Positions 8,915-18,368 are shown, numbered from the stretch's first letter. The stretch: DNA of 64,000 nt from Bacteroidia bacterium (GCA_030429045.1 JAUIEA010000002.1:62001-126000); one strand, 5' to 3'. Made by a program: numbers and translations. Notes: generated by a model not told the origin, from the sequence alone.

Positions 8915-8988
8915 CTCATAACCTCCTTCACTCATAACCTCTTCGACTCCTCCCCTGAAACCTCCTTCACTCAAAACCTCCTCGACTC
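8915..8988. repeat. Low-complexity repeat (CCTCATAACCTCC / CTCGACTCCT)
   Basis: This stretch is made of pieces such as CTCATAACCTC and CTTCGACTCCTCCCC, which are the reverse complements of the GAGGTTATGAG and GAGGAGTCGAGGAG phrases found elsewhere in the window. Together with the repeat at 8343-8397 it frames the four-helix-bundle gene in inverted orientation. Confidence 0.75.
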
Positions 8989-10431
8989 CTACACTTTAAT
9001 ACAAACATTCTTCGGTTCCGTAAAAAAGCGCATCGCTTCCCAGCCGCCTTCCCGGCCGACTCCGCTGTCTTTCATGCCGCCAAACGGGGTACGCAGGTCG
9101 CGGAGCAGCCAGCAGTTGACCCAGACGATCCCGGATTCAAGGGCATGTGCCACCCGGTGCGCACGTTTGAGGTCGCTGGTCCAAACCGTGGTGGCCAGGC
9201 CATAGCGCACGCCGTTGGCCATGTTCAAGGCTTCCTCCTCGGTGGAGAATGGTTGAATGGTCACCACCGGACCGAAGATCTCCTCCTGGTTGGTGCGGCA
9301 TCCTTGATCCAGACCCTCGATCACCGTGGGTTGAATGAACCAGCCATTGGCACATCGGCCCTCCAGTTTTACGGCCTTTCCGCCGCACAGGATCCTGCCT
9401 CCTTCTTCTTGTGCCAGGGCGATATAGGAGAGGATCTTGTCCTTGTGGGCTTCGGAGACAATGGCCCCAACCCGGGTTTCAGGATCATTCGGATCGCCGA
9501 CTTTGAGGCGGCTGATCTTCTCGACATAGGCATCCCGGAACTTTTCATAGATGGGCTCTTCGATCAGGATCCGGGATCCACACAGGCAGATCTCCCCCTG
9601 ATTGGCAAAGCCGGATTGAACAGTCGTCCTCAGCACATCATCAAAGTCCGCATCGGCAAAGATGAGAGTGGGATTCTTACCCCCCAATTCCAGGGAGAGC
9701 TTCTTGAACATCGGGGCTGCGGTGGCGGCGATCCGTGCTCCGGTAGCCGTGCCGCCTGTAAAGCTGATGGCCTTGATGCCGGGATGGGTGACGATGGCTT
9801 CACCGACCCGGGGGCCGGTTCCGTGGACAATATTCAGGACACCCGGAGGTAAACCCGCTTCCATGCAGATCTCCCCCAGTCGCCAGGCGGTATAAGGGGT
9901 GATCTCCGAGGGCTTGGCGACGACCGTATTGCCTGCTGCCAGGGCCGGTGCGATCTTCCAGCTGAACAGGTAGAGGGGCAGATTCCAGGGAGAGATACAA
10001 CCCACCACGCCGATAGGTTGGCGCAAGGTGTAATTGATGGCCTCCCCCGGCATTTCATGGGATTCGGACGAGAAGTGCATCAACCCGGTCGCATAGAACC
10101 GGAAGTTGGAGGACGCCCGGGGGATGTCCACCTTGCGGGCCAGCCAGACCGGTTTGCCGTTATCCCTACTTTCAGTCTGAGCCAGTTCGTCCAGATGGTG
10201 TTCGATCAGTTCGCTGATTCGGATGAGGATGCGGTATCGCTCTTCCAGGGGCGTTTTCGACCAGGCAGGAAAGGCTGCTTTGGCCGCCTCATAAGCCATG
10301 GCCACATCTTCCTGATCCGAATCCGGAATACGACTGTAGACCTGGCCTGTTGCCGGTTCAACATTATCCAGATAGGCATTGCACTTGGGCGGCACCTGCC
10401 GGCCATTGATGTAATTGTTCAGTTGGATCAT
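8989..10431 (-). CDS. 2-aminomuconate-6-semialdehyde dehydrogenase (ALDH8-like)
   Basis: A 480-residue NAD-dependent aldehyde dehydrogenase. The catalytic Glu lies in LELGGKNP (about residue 247) and the catalytic Cys in NQGEICLCGSR (about residue 281). The cofactor-site motif SPWNLP and the FTGGTATG loop are intact. The GEICLC context and the neighbours point to the ALDH8/2-hydroxymuconic-semialdehyde group. I infer it oxidises the ACMSD product to 2-aminomuconate. Its ATG (10429-10431) shares one base with the TGA of the TDO gene (10431-10433), a TGATG arrangement that implies translational coupling. Confidence 0.9.
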   Translation of the reverse strand: MIQLNNYINGRQVPPKCNAYLDNVEPATGQVYSRIPDSDQEDVAMAYEAAKAAFPAWSKTPLEERYRILIRISELIEHHLDELAQTESRDNGKPVWLARKVDIPRASSNFRFYATGLMHFSSESHEMPGEAINYTLRQPIGVVGCISPWNLPLYLFSWKIAPALAAGNTVVAKPSEITPYTAWRLGEICMEAGLPPGVLNIVHGTGPRVGEAIVTHPGIKAISFTGGTATGARIAATAAPMFKKLSLELGGKNPTLIFADADFDDVLRTTVQSGFANQGEICLCGSRILIEEPIYEKFRDAYVEKISRLKVGDPNDPETRVGAIVSEAHKDKILSYIALAQEEGGRILCGGKAVKLEGRCANGWFIQPTVIEGLDQGCRTNQEEIFGPVVTIQPFSTEEEALNMANGVRYGLATTVWTSDLKRAHRVAHALESGIVWVNCWLLRDLRTPFGGMKDSGVGREGGWEAMRFFTEPKNVCIKV

Positions 10432-11534
10432 CAGGACTGGACGGAATAGTGAAAGTTGAGATTATCCCGGACGGTTTGCGGCAGCACCGGCAATTCCGAT
10501 CGGGGGATCAACAGGGTGGAGATATTGTGAAAATCTGAAAAAATGCTGTGCTTGGCTGCCGTTGCCGCCAGATAGTCATGTCCACTGGAGCCTCCTGTTC
10601 CCATCTTGCGTCCGAGCATGCGCAATACCATCTGGGCGTGACGAGTCCGCCAGGCGGTCAGTCCCTCATCGATCTCCGACAGTTTTTGCAGCAGGATGAA
10701 GGGCTGATGAAGGATGGGTTCGTCTCGATACAGATTGATGAGCAGTGCAGCGATGGTCGCCTGATAGGACAGGCGCAACTTGCCCTCTTCCCGCATGGCC
10801 TGATGCTGATCGGGATCGAGTACAGCCATGATATAATCCTCGTTGTTCTGAAGGATCTCCAGGCGCATGGCTTTGGATTCCTCACTGAGCAGGGGCGCCT
10901 CTTTGATCGCACTCCGCTCGCTTGCCATCATGCGCATGACCGCATCCTTATAGCTGGACAGGAAGTTGAAGTCGCCAAAATCCAGGAAGGGCGTCCGTTC
11001 CAGCCATTTTTCGATAGCCGAGAAGATGGTGCCATGCTCTTCCAGGTTGTCGAGCACTTTTTTCTGGTCTTCCTCGAAGACAATATGGTAGGGCTTCTGG
11101 TTGTAGGTCAGTCGCTGTTTGCTCTGCAAACCCAGCATGGCTTCCACCTGCCGAAACTGGTAGCTCTGGAATCCGGAGGCGGGGAACAGGTGGTGTCTGA
11201 AATCCAGGAAATCCAGGGGAGTCATGGTTTCCATGACCAGGATCTGCTGCACCAGCAGCTTCTGGATCTCGATCACCCGGTTCAGCCGGGAGATGGCCAG
11301 GCCGAGATTGCGCTCATCGATCGCACCTTTGGCAAAAAGGTCGCGGACGGAACCCATGTCATGGATGATCTCCTTGAACCAGAGCTCATAGACCTGGTGG
11401 ACAATGATGAAGAGCATTTCATCATGGGCCGGCTGCCCCGCTTTTTCACTCATCAGATCCTGTGCATCCAGGAGTTTGTCGAGTTGGAGGTATTGATGAT
11501 AGTGGATGGAGGTATAAGACTTGGGGTCACTCAT
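10431..11534 (-). CDS. kynA: Tryptophan 2,3-dioxygenase
   Basis: A haem enzyme that opens the indole ring of tryptophan to N-formylkynurenine, the first step of the kynurenine route. The chain has 367 residues from the ATG at 11534; a longer frame to 11588 adds 18 unlikely residues. Family motifs: DEMLFIIVHQVYELWFKEI, LGLAISRLNRVIEIQ, PLDFLDFRHHLFPASGFQS and the C-terminal GTGGSSGHDYL, whose His is the proximal haem ligand. The chain is longer than the roughly 280-residue proteobacterial form, with an insert in the middle, as in other Bacteroidota. The stop overlaps the ALDH start by one base. The RidA gene lies 90 bp upstream in the same direction. Confidence 0.95.
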   Translation of the reverse strand: MSDPKSYTSIHYHQYLQLDKLLDAQDLMSEKAGQPAHDEMLFIIVHQVYELWFKEIIHDMGSVRDLFAKGAIDERNLGLAISRLNRVIEIQKLLVQQILVMETMTPLDFLDFRHHLFPASGFQSYQFRQVEAMLGLQSKQRLTYNQKPYHIVFEEDQKKVLDNLEEHGTIFSAIEKWLERTPFLDFGDFNFLSSYKDAVMRMMASERSAIKEAPLLSEESKAMRLEILQNNEDYIMAVLDPDQHQAMREEGKLRLSYQATIAALLINLYRDEPILHQPFILLQKLSEIDEGLTAWRTRHAQMVLRMLGRKMGTGGSSGHDYLAATAAKHSIFSDFHNISTLLIPRSELPVLPQTVRDNLNFHYSVQS

Positions 11535-11624
11535 GAAGTTCAGATTTGATCGAGGGGGAAGATAGCAAGTATCCCCTTGCTGCCCCAACCATCATGACCT
11601 GAATCACCCCGAAATCCGGAATCT

Positions 11625-12041
11625 CTATTTAGGCTTGTAGGCCACCGCCTTGATCTCGATCAGGAGATGAGGATGAGGGAGCTGGTGGACGGCCACGGTG
11701 GTTCGGGTCGGTCCCGAGAAGTCAAAATACTGTCCATAGACCTCGTTGTATCCACCGAAGTCATTCATATTGACCAGGAAGGTGCTAATCTCGACGACAT
11801 CCTCCAAGCCGGCTCCTTCCGTACCCAGGATGTCCCGGATATTTTCCAGAACGGCTTTGGTTTGTACCCGAATGTCCAGGTTGGTGGTACCCATTTCATC
11901 CACTTCTACACCGTCAAAGGAATTGTCTGGTCGACGGCTGGACGTACCTGAAATGAATAGAAAATCTCCAGCGCGTTTGATGTGGGGAAATTTCCCTCTG
12001 GGAGTGGCTTTGCCGGAAACAACGGTGGAACGGGTGGTCAT
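11625..12041 (-). CDS. RidA-family protein, probable 2-aminomuconate deaminase
   Basis: A 138-residue RidA/YjgF/UK114-family protein. The C-terminal signature [20 protein letters not shown] contains the conserved Arg that binds the substrate carboxylate in deaminase members. The N-terminal phrase [21 protein letters not shown] is specific to the subgroup that accompanies kynurenine and 2-nitrobenzoate degradation genes. I infer it hydrolyses 2-aminomuconate to 4-oxalocrotonate plus ammonia. The frame continues to 12071 but the ATG at 12041 aligns with the family start. It is the first gene of the leftward TDO-ALDH cluster. A general imine-quenching RidA role is the alternative. Confidence 0.85.
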   Translation of the reverse strand: MTTRSTVVSGKATPRGKFPHIKRAGDFLFISGTSSRRPDNSFDGVEVDEMGTTNLDIRVQTKAVLENIRDILGTEGAGLEDVVEISTFLVNMNDFGGYNEVYGQYFDFSGPTRTTVAVHQLPHPHLLIEIKAVAYKPK

Positions 12042-12728
12042 ACACGATGATTTGCACACAAGGTACGGCAACGAAAGGATGGTTGAGGAATGAGGAATGA
12101 TGGCGTTATTGGGTTATTGGACTATTTCGACAATCAAATTGTCCATTTCAAATAAGAGGAGTTGAAATCGAGATTGATTTGGCAATGACCTATCACCCCC
12201 TTCACGTTACCTCAATATTTGGAACCGTCTGCCCTGTGGCTCAAGCCATTGATGCAATTTGGCGAACGACGAAGAGCCTATTCTCAGGGATGAGGAATGA
12301 GGAATGGAGACGTTATTTCCTTATTGGGTTATTTCGAAAATTGAACGTTTCCATTTGATGAGAGCGTTCGGGATTTAGCGATCGGGATTTGGCCTTGACC
12401 TTTTACCTTTTACCCCTACATTAGGAGCCCAATAGAACCAAAATCAGATCTTGGCTCCAGCCACTGGCATCCATTGCAAAGGGGGAATAGCGCAGTGGAG
12501 TTGAGGAGGCGAGAAGTTGAGGAGAAAAAAACAAAGAGATTCTCAGTACCGGAGAGCCCTCTTTCATTGACCTTTTACCCACCTATCAGGACCGGATAGT
12601 CCAGGTGGCACGGTCCATTGTAATCCTTTGACGATGGGTCAGGCGGCCTCGGAGATCTGACATTAAACGATCTGCGTGAGCAACGTGATCTGTCAGGCTC
12701 GTTTCAATGCATCTGAATCAGATTGATC
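12042..12728. repeat. 687-bp spacer with degenerate repeats
   Basis: No gene is seen here. Two related pieces at about 12090-12150 and 12290-12350 share GAGGAATGAGGAATG followed by a GTTATT...GGGTTATT...TTTCGA phrase. A further stretch (12485-12590) contains GTTGAGGAGGCGAGAAGTTGAGGAGA and GACCTTTTACC. The same vocabulary builds the much cleaner repeat array at 48.7-50.6 kb, so this looks like a decayed member of that family. Confidence 0.65.
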
Positions 12729-14216
12729 TTATTGCTCGCCTGCAACCGGAGGATCAGCTGTCCCTTTCCTTTTCATCAATACACCACCCCCCAAATACGA
12801 CTGTACCCTTTCAAACTGCGGATTCATAACGTCCTGATCCGAGTCAAAAACATAATAGTAATCGACATCCGCCATCGGCTGGAGATCCTTGTCATAGTCC
12901 GACAATAAGACGTGATCCGCCTTTCCCGTTTCACAATAAAAATAAAAAGAGGGGTGAAACTCCCATCGGGTTTTCAGCTTCACCGTATCCTCTCCGGAAT
13001 TTTCCTTCAAATATTGGAGGACATCCAGGGTATTGGCATCAAACCACCACTCACGGAAGTTTTCCATTTGTGTCCGTGATTGAACATGGTAGATCGAACC
13101 AGCCAGGAAACTGCACGCCAACAGGATGTGCCATACCTTGGAGATTCGAATTGCCGGAAGCTGCCCCATCAGTCCGGCAACCACCGCCGCAAACATCGGA
13201 TACAGAAAGAGGGCCGTTCTGCCAGTTAGATTGGGGGTCGCTAAAAAGGTAATTTGATACACATTTACCTGTACGGTCAGGAAGAAATAGAGGGCGGTTA
13301 TGACCAACGGGTTGCTGAAAGCTTTTTTACCTGCCATCCTAAACTGGTGGATACTCCAAACCACTGAACTAAACAAAAGCACCCCTCCACCCAGAGCGAA
13401 CCAATGGGAAGAGGGTTTGGAGTAAAGTGGCCATTTATATCGCCAATGATCGATCAGGGACAGAAACGTATCCTTGTAGATCCCCTGGGATGTCCAGAAC
13501 TGGAATTGATCGGTACTGTTCATTTTATAGATCGGAACAGCGATCAAAGCCAGAAATCCAAGGATAGCCAATCCAATGAAAACCAGGAATTTTCGTCGAA
13601 TATTTTGATCAACGGACCAGGTGAAAGGAACCACCAACAGAATCAATACCAGGGCTGCCCAGGCGATAATCGCCGTCATGTTCGCATAGGTTGCCAGCAT
13701 GGAAAAAAACAGGGCCCACCACAAGTATTTTTGTCGATTCAGTCTCATTCCGTCTATCAAGAAACTGAGTGACAACAACACCATCGTACTGGATAATGCA
13801 TACCCCCTGCCAAGTGAAAAAAAGTCGTTTAAATAGGGATTTGTAAAAAACAATGCTGCTCCTGCCAGAAAATAGAGGGACTGTTCACCAATCAACTGCT
13901 TACAGATCCGAAACACAGCCCATCCAAAGACCAGAAAGGAAAGCAAACTGGACAGGCGTACCGCCCATTGTTCCAGCCCGAAGGCCCCGGTAAAAAACTT
14001 GATGAACAAGGTGTTCAAGATGTGATTGTTCGGAACCGCGTCGGGGAGCATCATGATCTCCCACCCTGAAAACTGGGCATAGCGGAGGGCTGTTGCCGTC
14101 TCATCATGAGTGATGGGCAAGTTGATCGCTTTTATGAGGATCACCCCAAAACAGATCAACAGCAAGATCCAAAAGAGGACCTTGTTCAATAAAATCACTC
14201 TGGAATCTTCGTTCAT
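12729..14216 (-). CDS. Multi-spanning membrane protein, GT-C glycosyltransferase-like
   Basis: A 495-residue integral membrane protein with about 10-11 hydrophobic helices and a C-terminal periplasmic-looking tail of roughly 110 residues. The first loop carries ITHDETATALRY, matching the acidic loop that binds metal and lipid-phosphate sugar in GT-C transferases (ArnT/PMT-like). The second loop has AVPNNHILNT. I infer transfer of a sugar from a polyprenyl carrier, acceptor unknown. The frame is open to 14243 by a TTG, but the ATG at 14216 puts the first helix at the start. It lies 32 bp downstream of the TMTC-like gene and is probably in its operon. Confidence 0.72.
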   Translation of the reverse strand: MNEDSRVILLNKVLFWILLLICFGVILIKAINLPITHDETATALRYAQFSGWEIMMLPDAVPNNHILNTLFIKFFTGAFGLEQWAVRLSSLLSFLVFGWAVFRICKQLIGEQSLYFLAGAALFFTNPYLNDFFSLGRGYALSSTMVLLSLSFLIDGMRLNRQKYLWWALFFSMLATYANMTAIIAWAALVLILLVVPFTWSVDQNIRRKFLVFIGLAILGFLALIAVPIYKMNSTDQFQFWTSQGIYKDTFLSLIDHWRYKWPLYSKPSSHWFALGGGVLLFSSVVWSIHQFRMAGKKAFSNPLVITALYFFLTVQVNVYQITFLATPNLTGRTALFLYPMFAAVVAGLMGQLPAIRISKVWHILLACSFLAGSIYHVQSRTQMENFREWWFDANTLDVLQYLKENSGEDTVKLKTRWEFHPSFYFYCETGKADHVLLSDYDKDLQPMADVDYYYVFDSDQDVMNPQFERVQSYLGGGVLMKRKGTADPPVAGEQ

Positions 14217-14248
14217 AATCGAGTGAATCAATGAGCCTGACAAATTCG

Positions 14249-16108
14249 CTAATTCTGTTCAGCATTCCCCAATCGGGCCGCCTTGTCCAGATATACCTGC
14301 CCTTTTTCCGGTTGCCCACTGTCCCGATAGGAAGACCCCAGCATCGTGAGCAAGCGTACATTATCCGGATCGTATTTCAGGGCTTCTTCAAAATGTCGGA
14401 TGGCTGTAGGGAAATCGCCCATTTGGGCCGCAATGGCGCCCAGGTTCATCCACCCGTCGGAAAAACGTGGATCAGCGGCCACCGCCTTTTCATACACCTC
14501 CCGCGCTTTTTCCGGTTGACCCCGCTCTGCATAGATGATCCCCATATTGCTCCAGGCAATGGATGCCTTGGGATTCAAGGTGGTGGCACGGGTATAATAC
14601 TCCAGGGCCTTGTCGCGATTTCCTCTCCGAAATTCATACAACCCGGCGGTCCCGAAAGCCTCCCAGTAGTTGGGATGGGCTTTCATGACCATCTCCAGGT
14701 CTTTCAATGACTCATCCAGCATCCGTTTGCGTTCCGGTCCGTCTGCGATCAGGGCAGCGGCCTTCCCTGTTTCGAGGGCATGATGGTAGCGCAACTTTAC
14801 ACTTCCGGGAGAGGCCTCGATGTCGGTGGCATACAGAGTGGCACTGTCATACCAGGCCGGATTGCGCAGGATGGTCAGGATGGCAAAGATGCCGATGATG
14901 CCGAGAAAGCCATAGCCCAGGGGCGAACGCAGCCATCCCGGCCAGGGTGGATTGGAGCCCGCATCCTTCCACCGGAAAAGGGCCGCTACCGCGATGGCAA
15001 ATCCGGCACTGGGAAGGAAGAGCAGTCGCTCGCCGTAAGAGGTGCCGATCAGGAACAATAGATTGGAGGCCAGTGCAAAGGTAAAGACAAACCAGAGCAG
15101 GCCGAAAACAAGTCGTTTCCGGGAATTCCAATACCGGACCATCACCAGGATCCCGCCTCCAATCGCCAGGACACTCAGCCAGACCCCCGGGCTGCTGAAG
15201 TCCACCAAGGGAATCTGGTTCCAACCCTTATCGGAAACCAGGGGCCAGGGGGCCACCAGCATGCGCAGGTATTCGCCGATAAACCGGATCGCGGAGGCCA
15301 GTGCTTCGGGCGCACTTTGTGCCCCGGCCAGGATATTATCCAGAAAGGACACCTTTTCCACACCGCGTACCGAACCTAAAACCGCCTGCCGGGCAAAGAG
15401 GAAAAGTCCGGTCGGGATCAACAGGATCAGGGTCATCCAGTAATCGGCCTTCAATGGTTTTTTTCGAAAGACATATACGCTCAACGGCAACAGGGGCAAA
15501 AAAGTGACTGCGTTCTCCTTGGATAAAAGGGCCAGAGAAAACGCCACCACTGATACCGCCAGATAGATGATTTTCGGTCGGTGATGCTGCATCCGCTGCC
15601 AGGCCCACCAGGTCAGGACCAGAAACAGCATGGCCAGGATCTCATCCCGGCTCTTGATATTGGCGACCACCTCCGTATGCACCGGATGAACAGCAAAAAG
15701 AAGGGAAGCGATCATAGAAAATGACCCGCTGCGACTCCAGCGATACAGGGCCAGACCAAACAGGCCGCACAGCAAACCGTAGAGCAACACATTGATCAGG
15801 TGGCCGGCAAACGGATCATCCCCGAAGAGAGCCCATTCCACCGAAAACATGATCAGCGAAAGGGGTCGATAGAGATCCCCCTGACTGTTCCAGTAACCAT
15901 ATCGGTAATCGTGGGTCAGATGATCGGAAATGCCATCCATCCCCTTTTGGGTCACCCAGTTGTCCACAATGACGGAATAGTCATCCAGGCACCACTGATG
16001 GCCCAGGGTATTCGCGTAGATCAGCGCGCCGAGCAGGCCGGGCAGGACCAGCCACCAGGTCGAAAAAGCGGGACGTTTCTGTTTTGTTTTTTTTGGACGA
16101 GTGCTCAT
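14249..16108 (-). CDS. TMTC-like membrane protein with C-terminal TPR repeats
   Basis: A 619-residue protein. The N-terminal 400 residues contain about 10 transmembrane helices with the acidic motif CLDDYSVI in the first extracytoplasmic loop and YRPLSLIMFSVEWALFG after it, as in the TMTC/O-mannosyltransferase-like GT-C group. The last 200 residues hold about five TPR units (for example ASIAWSNMGIIYAERGQPEKA). Known TMTC proteins mannosylate Ser/Thr of exported proteins; here the acceptor is unknown. The start overlaps the stop of the SH3 lipoprotein gene by 4 bp (ATGA), and the second GT-C-like gene follows, so the three form one leftward operon. Confidence 0.8.
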   Translation of the reverse strand: MSTRPKKTKQKRPAFSTWWLVLPGLLGALIYANTLGHQWCLDDYSVIVDNWVTQKGMDGISDHLTHDYRYGYWNSQGDLYRPLSLIMFSVEWALFGDDPFAGHLINVLLYGLLCGLFGLALYRWSRSGSFSMIASLLFAVHPVHTEVVANIKSRDEILAMLFLVLTWWAWQRMQHHRPKIIYLAVSVVAFSLALLSKENAVTFLPLLPLSVYVFRKKPLKADYWMTLILLIPTGLFLFARQAVLGSVRGVEKVSFLDNILAGAQSAPEALASAIRFIGEYLRMLVAPWPLVSDKGWNQIPLVDFSSPGVWLSVLAIGGGILVMVRYWNSRKRLVFGLLWFVFTFALASNLLFLIGTSYGERLLFLPSAGFAIAVAALFRWKDAGSNPPWPGWLRSPLGYGFLGIIGIFAILTILRNPAWYDSATLYATDIEASPGSVKLRYHHALETGKAAALIADGPERKRMLDESLKDLEMVMKAHPNYWEAFGTAGLYEFRRGNRDKALEYYTRATTLNPKASIAWSNMGIIYAERGQPEKAREVYEKAVAADPRFSDGWMNLGAIAAQMGDFPTAIRHFEEALKYDPDNVRLLTMLGSSYRDSGQPEKGQVYLDKAARLGNAEQN

Positions 16109-17046
16109 ACCATTCGCTCAAGATCCCATTGTTGGTTGACGCCCCGGATCAGTTTCCAATGGGAGAGGTCTCCCCGGTTGTCTCGCAGGGTCACCACCGG
16201 CAACCCGTCCTTTCCCCAACGGACACTGACCAGGGATTGCTCGGGAAAATCCTGGTGGAATACTTCCCTGAGCAGCCGTGGCTCCGCAGAGACTATGGAC
16301 AGGGCGTAATCCCCCGGGTTATTGGTTTTGGGTCCGAGACAGAACAGACTGCGACTCAGGGGAATGGGCTGAGCAATACCCGGTACCTCCAGTTGCTCGC
16401 CGGTCACCTGGTGCACCAGCAGAAAGGAAGAACCGTCACGGGCATTCTTTTTCACCACATATACCGGGTCGATCTCGCCCAGATACTGATAGGACTTATA
16501 GGCCTTGCCGGGTTGCAGGTTGTTGAGCAGTTGGACTGTGTTGCCGTCCTGGAGTCGAAGCCGTAGTCCGGACTGACTGGCTTGCACACTCTCCGGTCCG
16601 CTCAGGGTCTGGCTGATGCCATCCAGACAGGGGTAAAACCGGGAGAAGTCACCCTCATTAAATGCAGTGGCACAATCCGGATACGGAAGTCCGTCGCCAT
16701 AGGTCCAGGGGGTCAACGCCCCGGCAAAGGTCCATCCGGTCATGCCGGCGAAGGTCTCCACTTCATACCAGGGGGCGATGACCTGCTTTCCACGCAGCAT
16801 CACCGTATCCTGCAGTTCACTGACCTGGCCGGTCCAGAGGACTGCCTCCCCTTCCCGCAGCGAGCTGACCACTTCAGCATCACGAACAGACTCCCGGCGT
16901 ACACGCAGGTAGTCGACCATACTGGTCATCATCACCACATCCTGTTTCTGAGAACCAGTAGCATGACTCTCCGACTCCACCTCGGGATTCGTATTTTTGC
17001 ATGCTGCCAAAAGGAACAAGACGGTAAAAATCCGCCAAATGGACAT
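16105..17046 (-). CDS. Lipoprotein with SH3-like domain
   Basis: A 313-residue lipoprotein: signal with lipobox LAAC, Cys16. Residues 35-110 read like a bacterial SH3 domain (VDYLRVRRESVRDAEVVSSL ... GWTFAGAL), a fold that often binds peptidoglycan or peptides. The remaining 200 residues have no motif I recognise; the end (SVRWGKDGLPVVTLRDNRGD) looks beta-rich. It is the first gene of the operon with the two GT-C-like proteins, overlapping the next gene by 4 bp. TACCTTTA at 17074-17081 on this strand, 28 bp upstream of the ATG, is a good -7 element. Confidence 0.78.
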   Translation of the reverse strand: MSIWRIFTVLFLLAACKNTNPEVESESHATGSQKQDVVMMTSMVDYLRVRRESVRDAEVVSSLREGEAVLWTGQVSELQDTVMLRGKQVIAPWYEVETFAGMTGWTFAGALTPWTYGDGLPYPDCATAFNEGDFSRFYPCLDGISQTLSGPESVQASQSGLRLRLQDGNTVQLLNNLQPGKAYKSYQYLGEIDPVYVVKKNARDGSSFLLVHQVTGEQLEVPGIAQPIPLSRSLFCLGPKTNNPGDYALSIVSAEPRLLREVFHQDFPEQSLVSVRWGKDGLPVVTLRDNRGDLSHWKLIRGVNQQWDLERMV

Positions 17047-17073
17047 AAGGAAATTGGACTTTGTTCGTTCGGG

Positions 17074-17081
17074 TAAAGGTA
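17074..17081 (-). promoter_or_regulatory. Bacteroidota -7 promoter element for the SH3 lipoprotein operon
   Basis: On the minus strand the sequence reads TACCTTTA, seven of eight matches to TAnnTTTG. It lies 28 bp upstream of the lipoprotein ATG, inside the 45-bp spacer shared with the divergent LysM gene. No clear -33 TTG is seen at the usual distance. Confidence 0.5.
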
Positions 17082-17091
17082 GTTGATTCTA

Positions 17092-18363
17092 ATGAACATG
17101 ATGCTAACAGCACTGATCCGGATCGCATTGAGCGCCCTTCTCTTGATTCCCTTTTCCATGACGGATGGAGAGGTGCATGAAGATTATATTCGGACCTATC
17201 GGGAGATCGCGGTCAAGGAAATGGAGCGAACCGGTATTCCCGCCTCTATCAAACTGGCCCAGGCCATCCTCGAATCCAACGGTGGTCGCAGTGAACTGGC
17301 CCGAAAGGCACACAACCATTTTGGGATCAAATGCGGGAATGACTGGCAAGGAGAGACCTATCATCTGGAAGATGACGACTACGACTCTGGCGGTAACAAG
17401 GTCAAGTCCTGCTTTCGGGTCTACCGGCGGGATGAAGCCTCCTTTATTGCCCATTCCGAATTTCTGCGCGATCCAAAAAAAGCCGCTCGTTACGGGTTCC
17501 TCTTCCGCATTCCACCCACCGATTACCGACGCTGGGCTCACGGGTTGAAGAAAGCCGGTTATGCCAGCAATCCCCGGTATCCCCAGCTGCTGATCGACCT
17601 GATCGAGCGATACAAGCTGGATCAATACGACCTGGTCAGCCCGGATGCCCTGGACAAACTGGCCGGCATCAGTCGGATCAATGATATCCGACTCACCTTC
17701 GCCCGGGAGGGTGAATCCCTCGGATCCATCGCCAACCGCACGGAGTCGTCTGTCAACAAGCTGATCAAGTACAATGACTACCTGTATACAGCCGACGGGC
17801 CTCTCCCGGAGGAAGCCCTGGTCTACCTCCAGCCCAAGCGCAACTATTTCAGGGGGAAGCAGCAGTGGCACAAGGTTCAGGCAGGAGAAACCCTGATGTC
17901 GATCAGTCAGCTGTATGGCATCAAGGTGGCCAAGCTTCGCAAGAAAAACCGCATTCCATACGGCTTTGAGCCGGCTGTGGGTGAACGCATCCGCCTGCGC
18001 TGGAAGATCTCGAAAAAGGATATTCCCCGAACTGTTCGACCGGGACCGCTACCGGAAAAAGGCCAACCCATCCCTACACAAGAACCCACACCACCAGAAC
18101 CTTCCACACGACCTGATCCACAGGTGATCGATGACAGTGATCTGCCCCTGGCAACACCTTCACCCCCGCAGGGAACGCCCACGCTTCCCGGGATAGAAGA
18201 CGAACCCGGCCCCGCAACTTCGCCCATATTGCATACTGTTGCCCCCGGTGATACCTTGTGGCAGATTTCCCGGAAATACAAGATCAGTGTGGCCCAGATC
18301 AAAATTCTAAACCAGCTGGATACCGATGCGATTCAGGTCGGCCAGAAATTGCGCTTGAAATAA
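17092..18363 (+). CDS. Exported peptidoglycan hydrolase (glucosaminidase + LysM)
   Basis: A 423-residue cell-wall enzyme. A short signal or anchor segment is followed by a FlgJ/LytG-type glucosaminidase domain at about residues 25-170, with the catalytic Glu in LAQAILESNGGRSELA and the typical HNHFGIKCG and CFRVYRR motifs. LysM-like modules follow: one weak at about 200-245, one at about 260-305 (HKVQAGETLMSISQLYGI) and a clear one at the C-terminus (HTVAPGDTLWQISRKYKI). A Pro/Thr-rich linker of about 65 residues separates the last two. It cleaves the glycan backbone and is probably held on the wall by LysM. TTG at 17083 could also start the frame, but the ATG at 17092 is preferred. A beta-barrel gene follows 5 bp downstream. 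Confidence 0.9.
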   Translation: MNMMLTALIRIALSALLLIPFSMTDGEVHEDYIRTYREIAVKEMERTGIPASIKLAQAILESNGGRSELARKAHNHFGIKCGNDWQGETYHLEDDDYDSGGNKVKSCFRVYRRDEASFIAHSEFLRDPKKAARYGFLFRIPPTDYRRWAHGLKKAGYASNPRYPQLLIDLIERYKLDQYDLVSPDALDKLAGISRINDIRLTFAREGESLGSIANRTESSVNKLIKYNDYLYTADGPLPEEALVYLQPKRNYFRGKQQWHKVQAGETLMSISQLYGIKVAKLRKKNRIPYGFEPAVGERIRLRWKISKKDIPRTVRPGPLPEKGQPIPTQEPTPPEPSTRPDPQVIDDSDLPLATPSPPQGTPTLPGIEDEPGPATSPILHTVAPGDTLWQISRKYKISVAQIKILNQLDTDAIQVGQKLRLK

Positions 18364-18368
18364 CTGCG

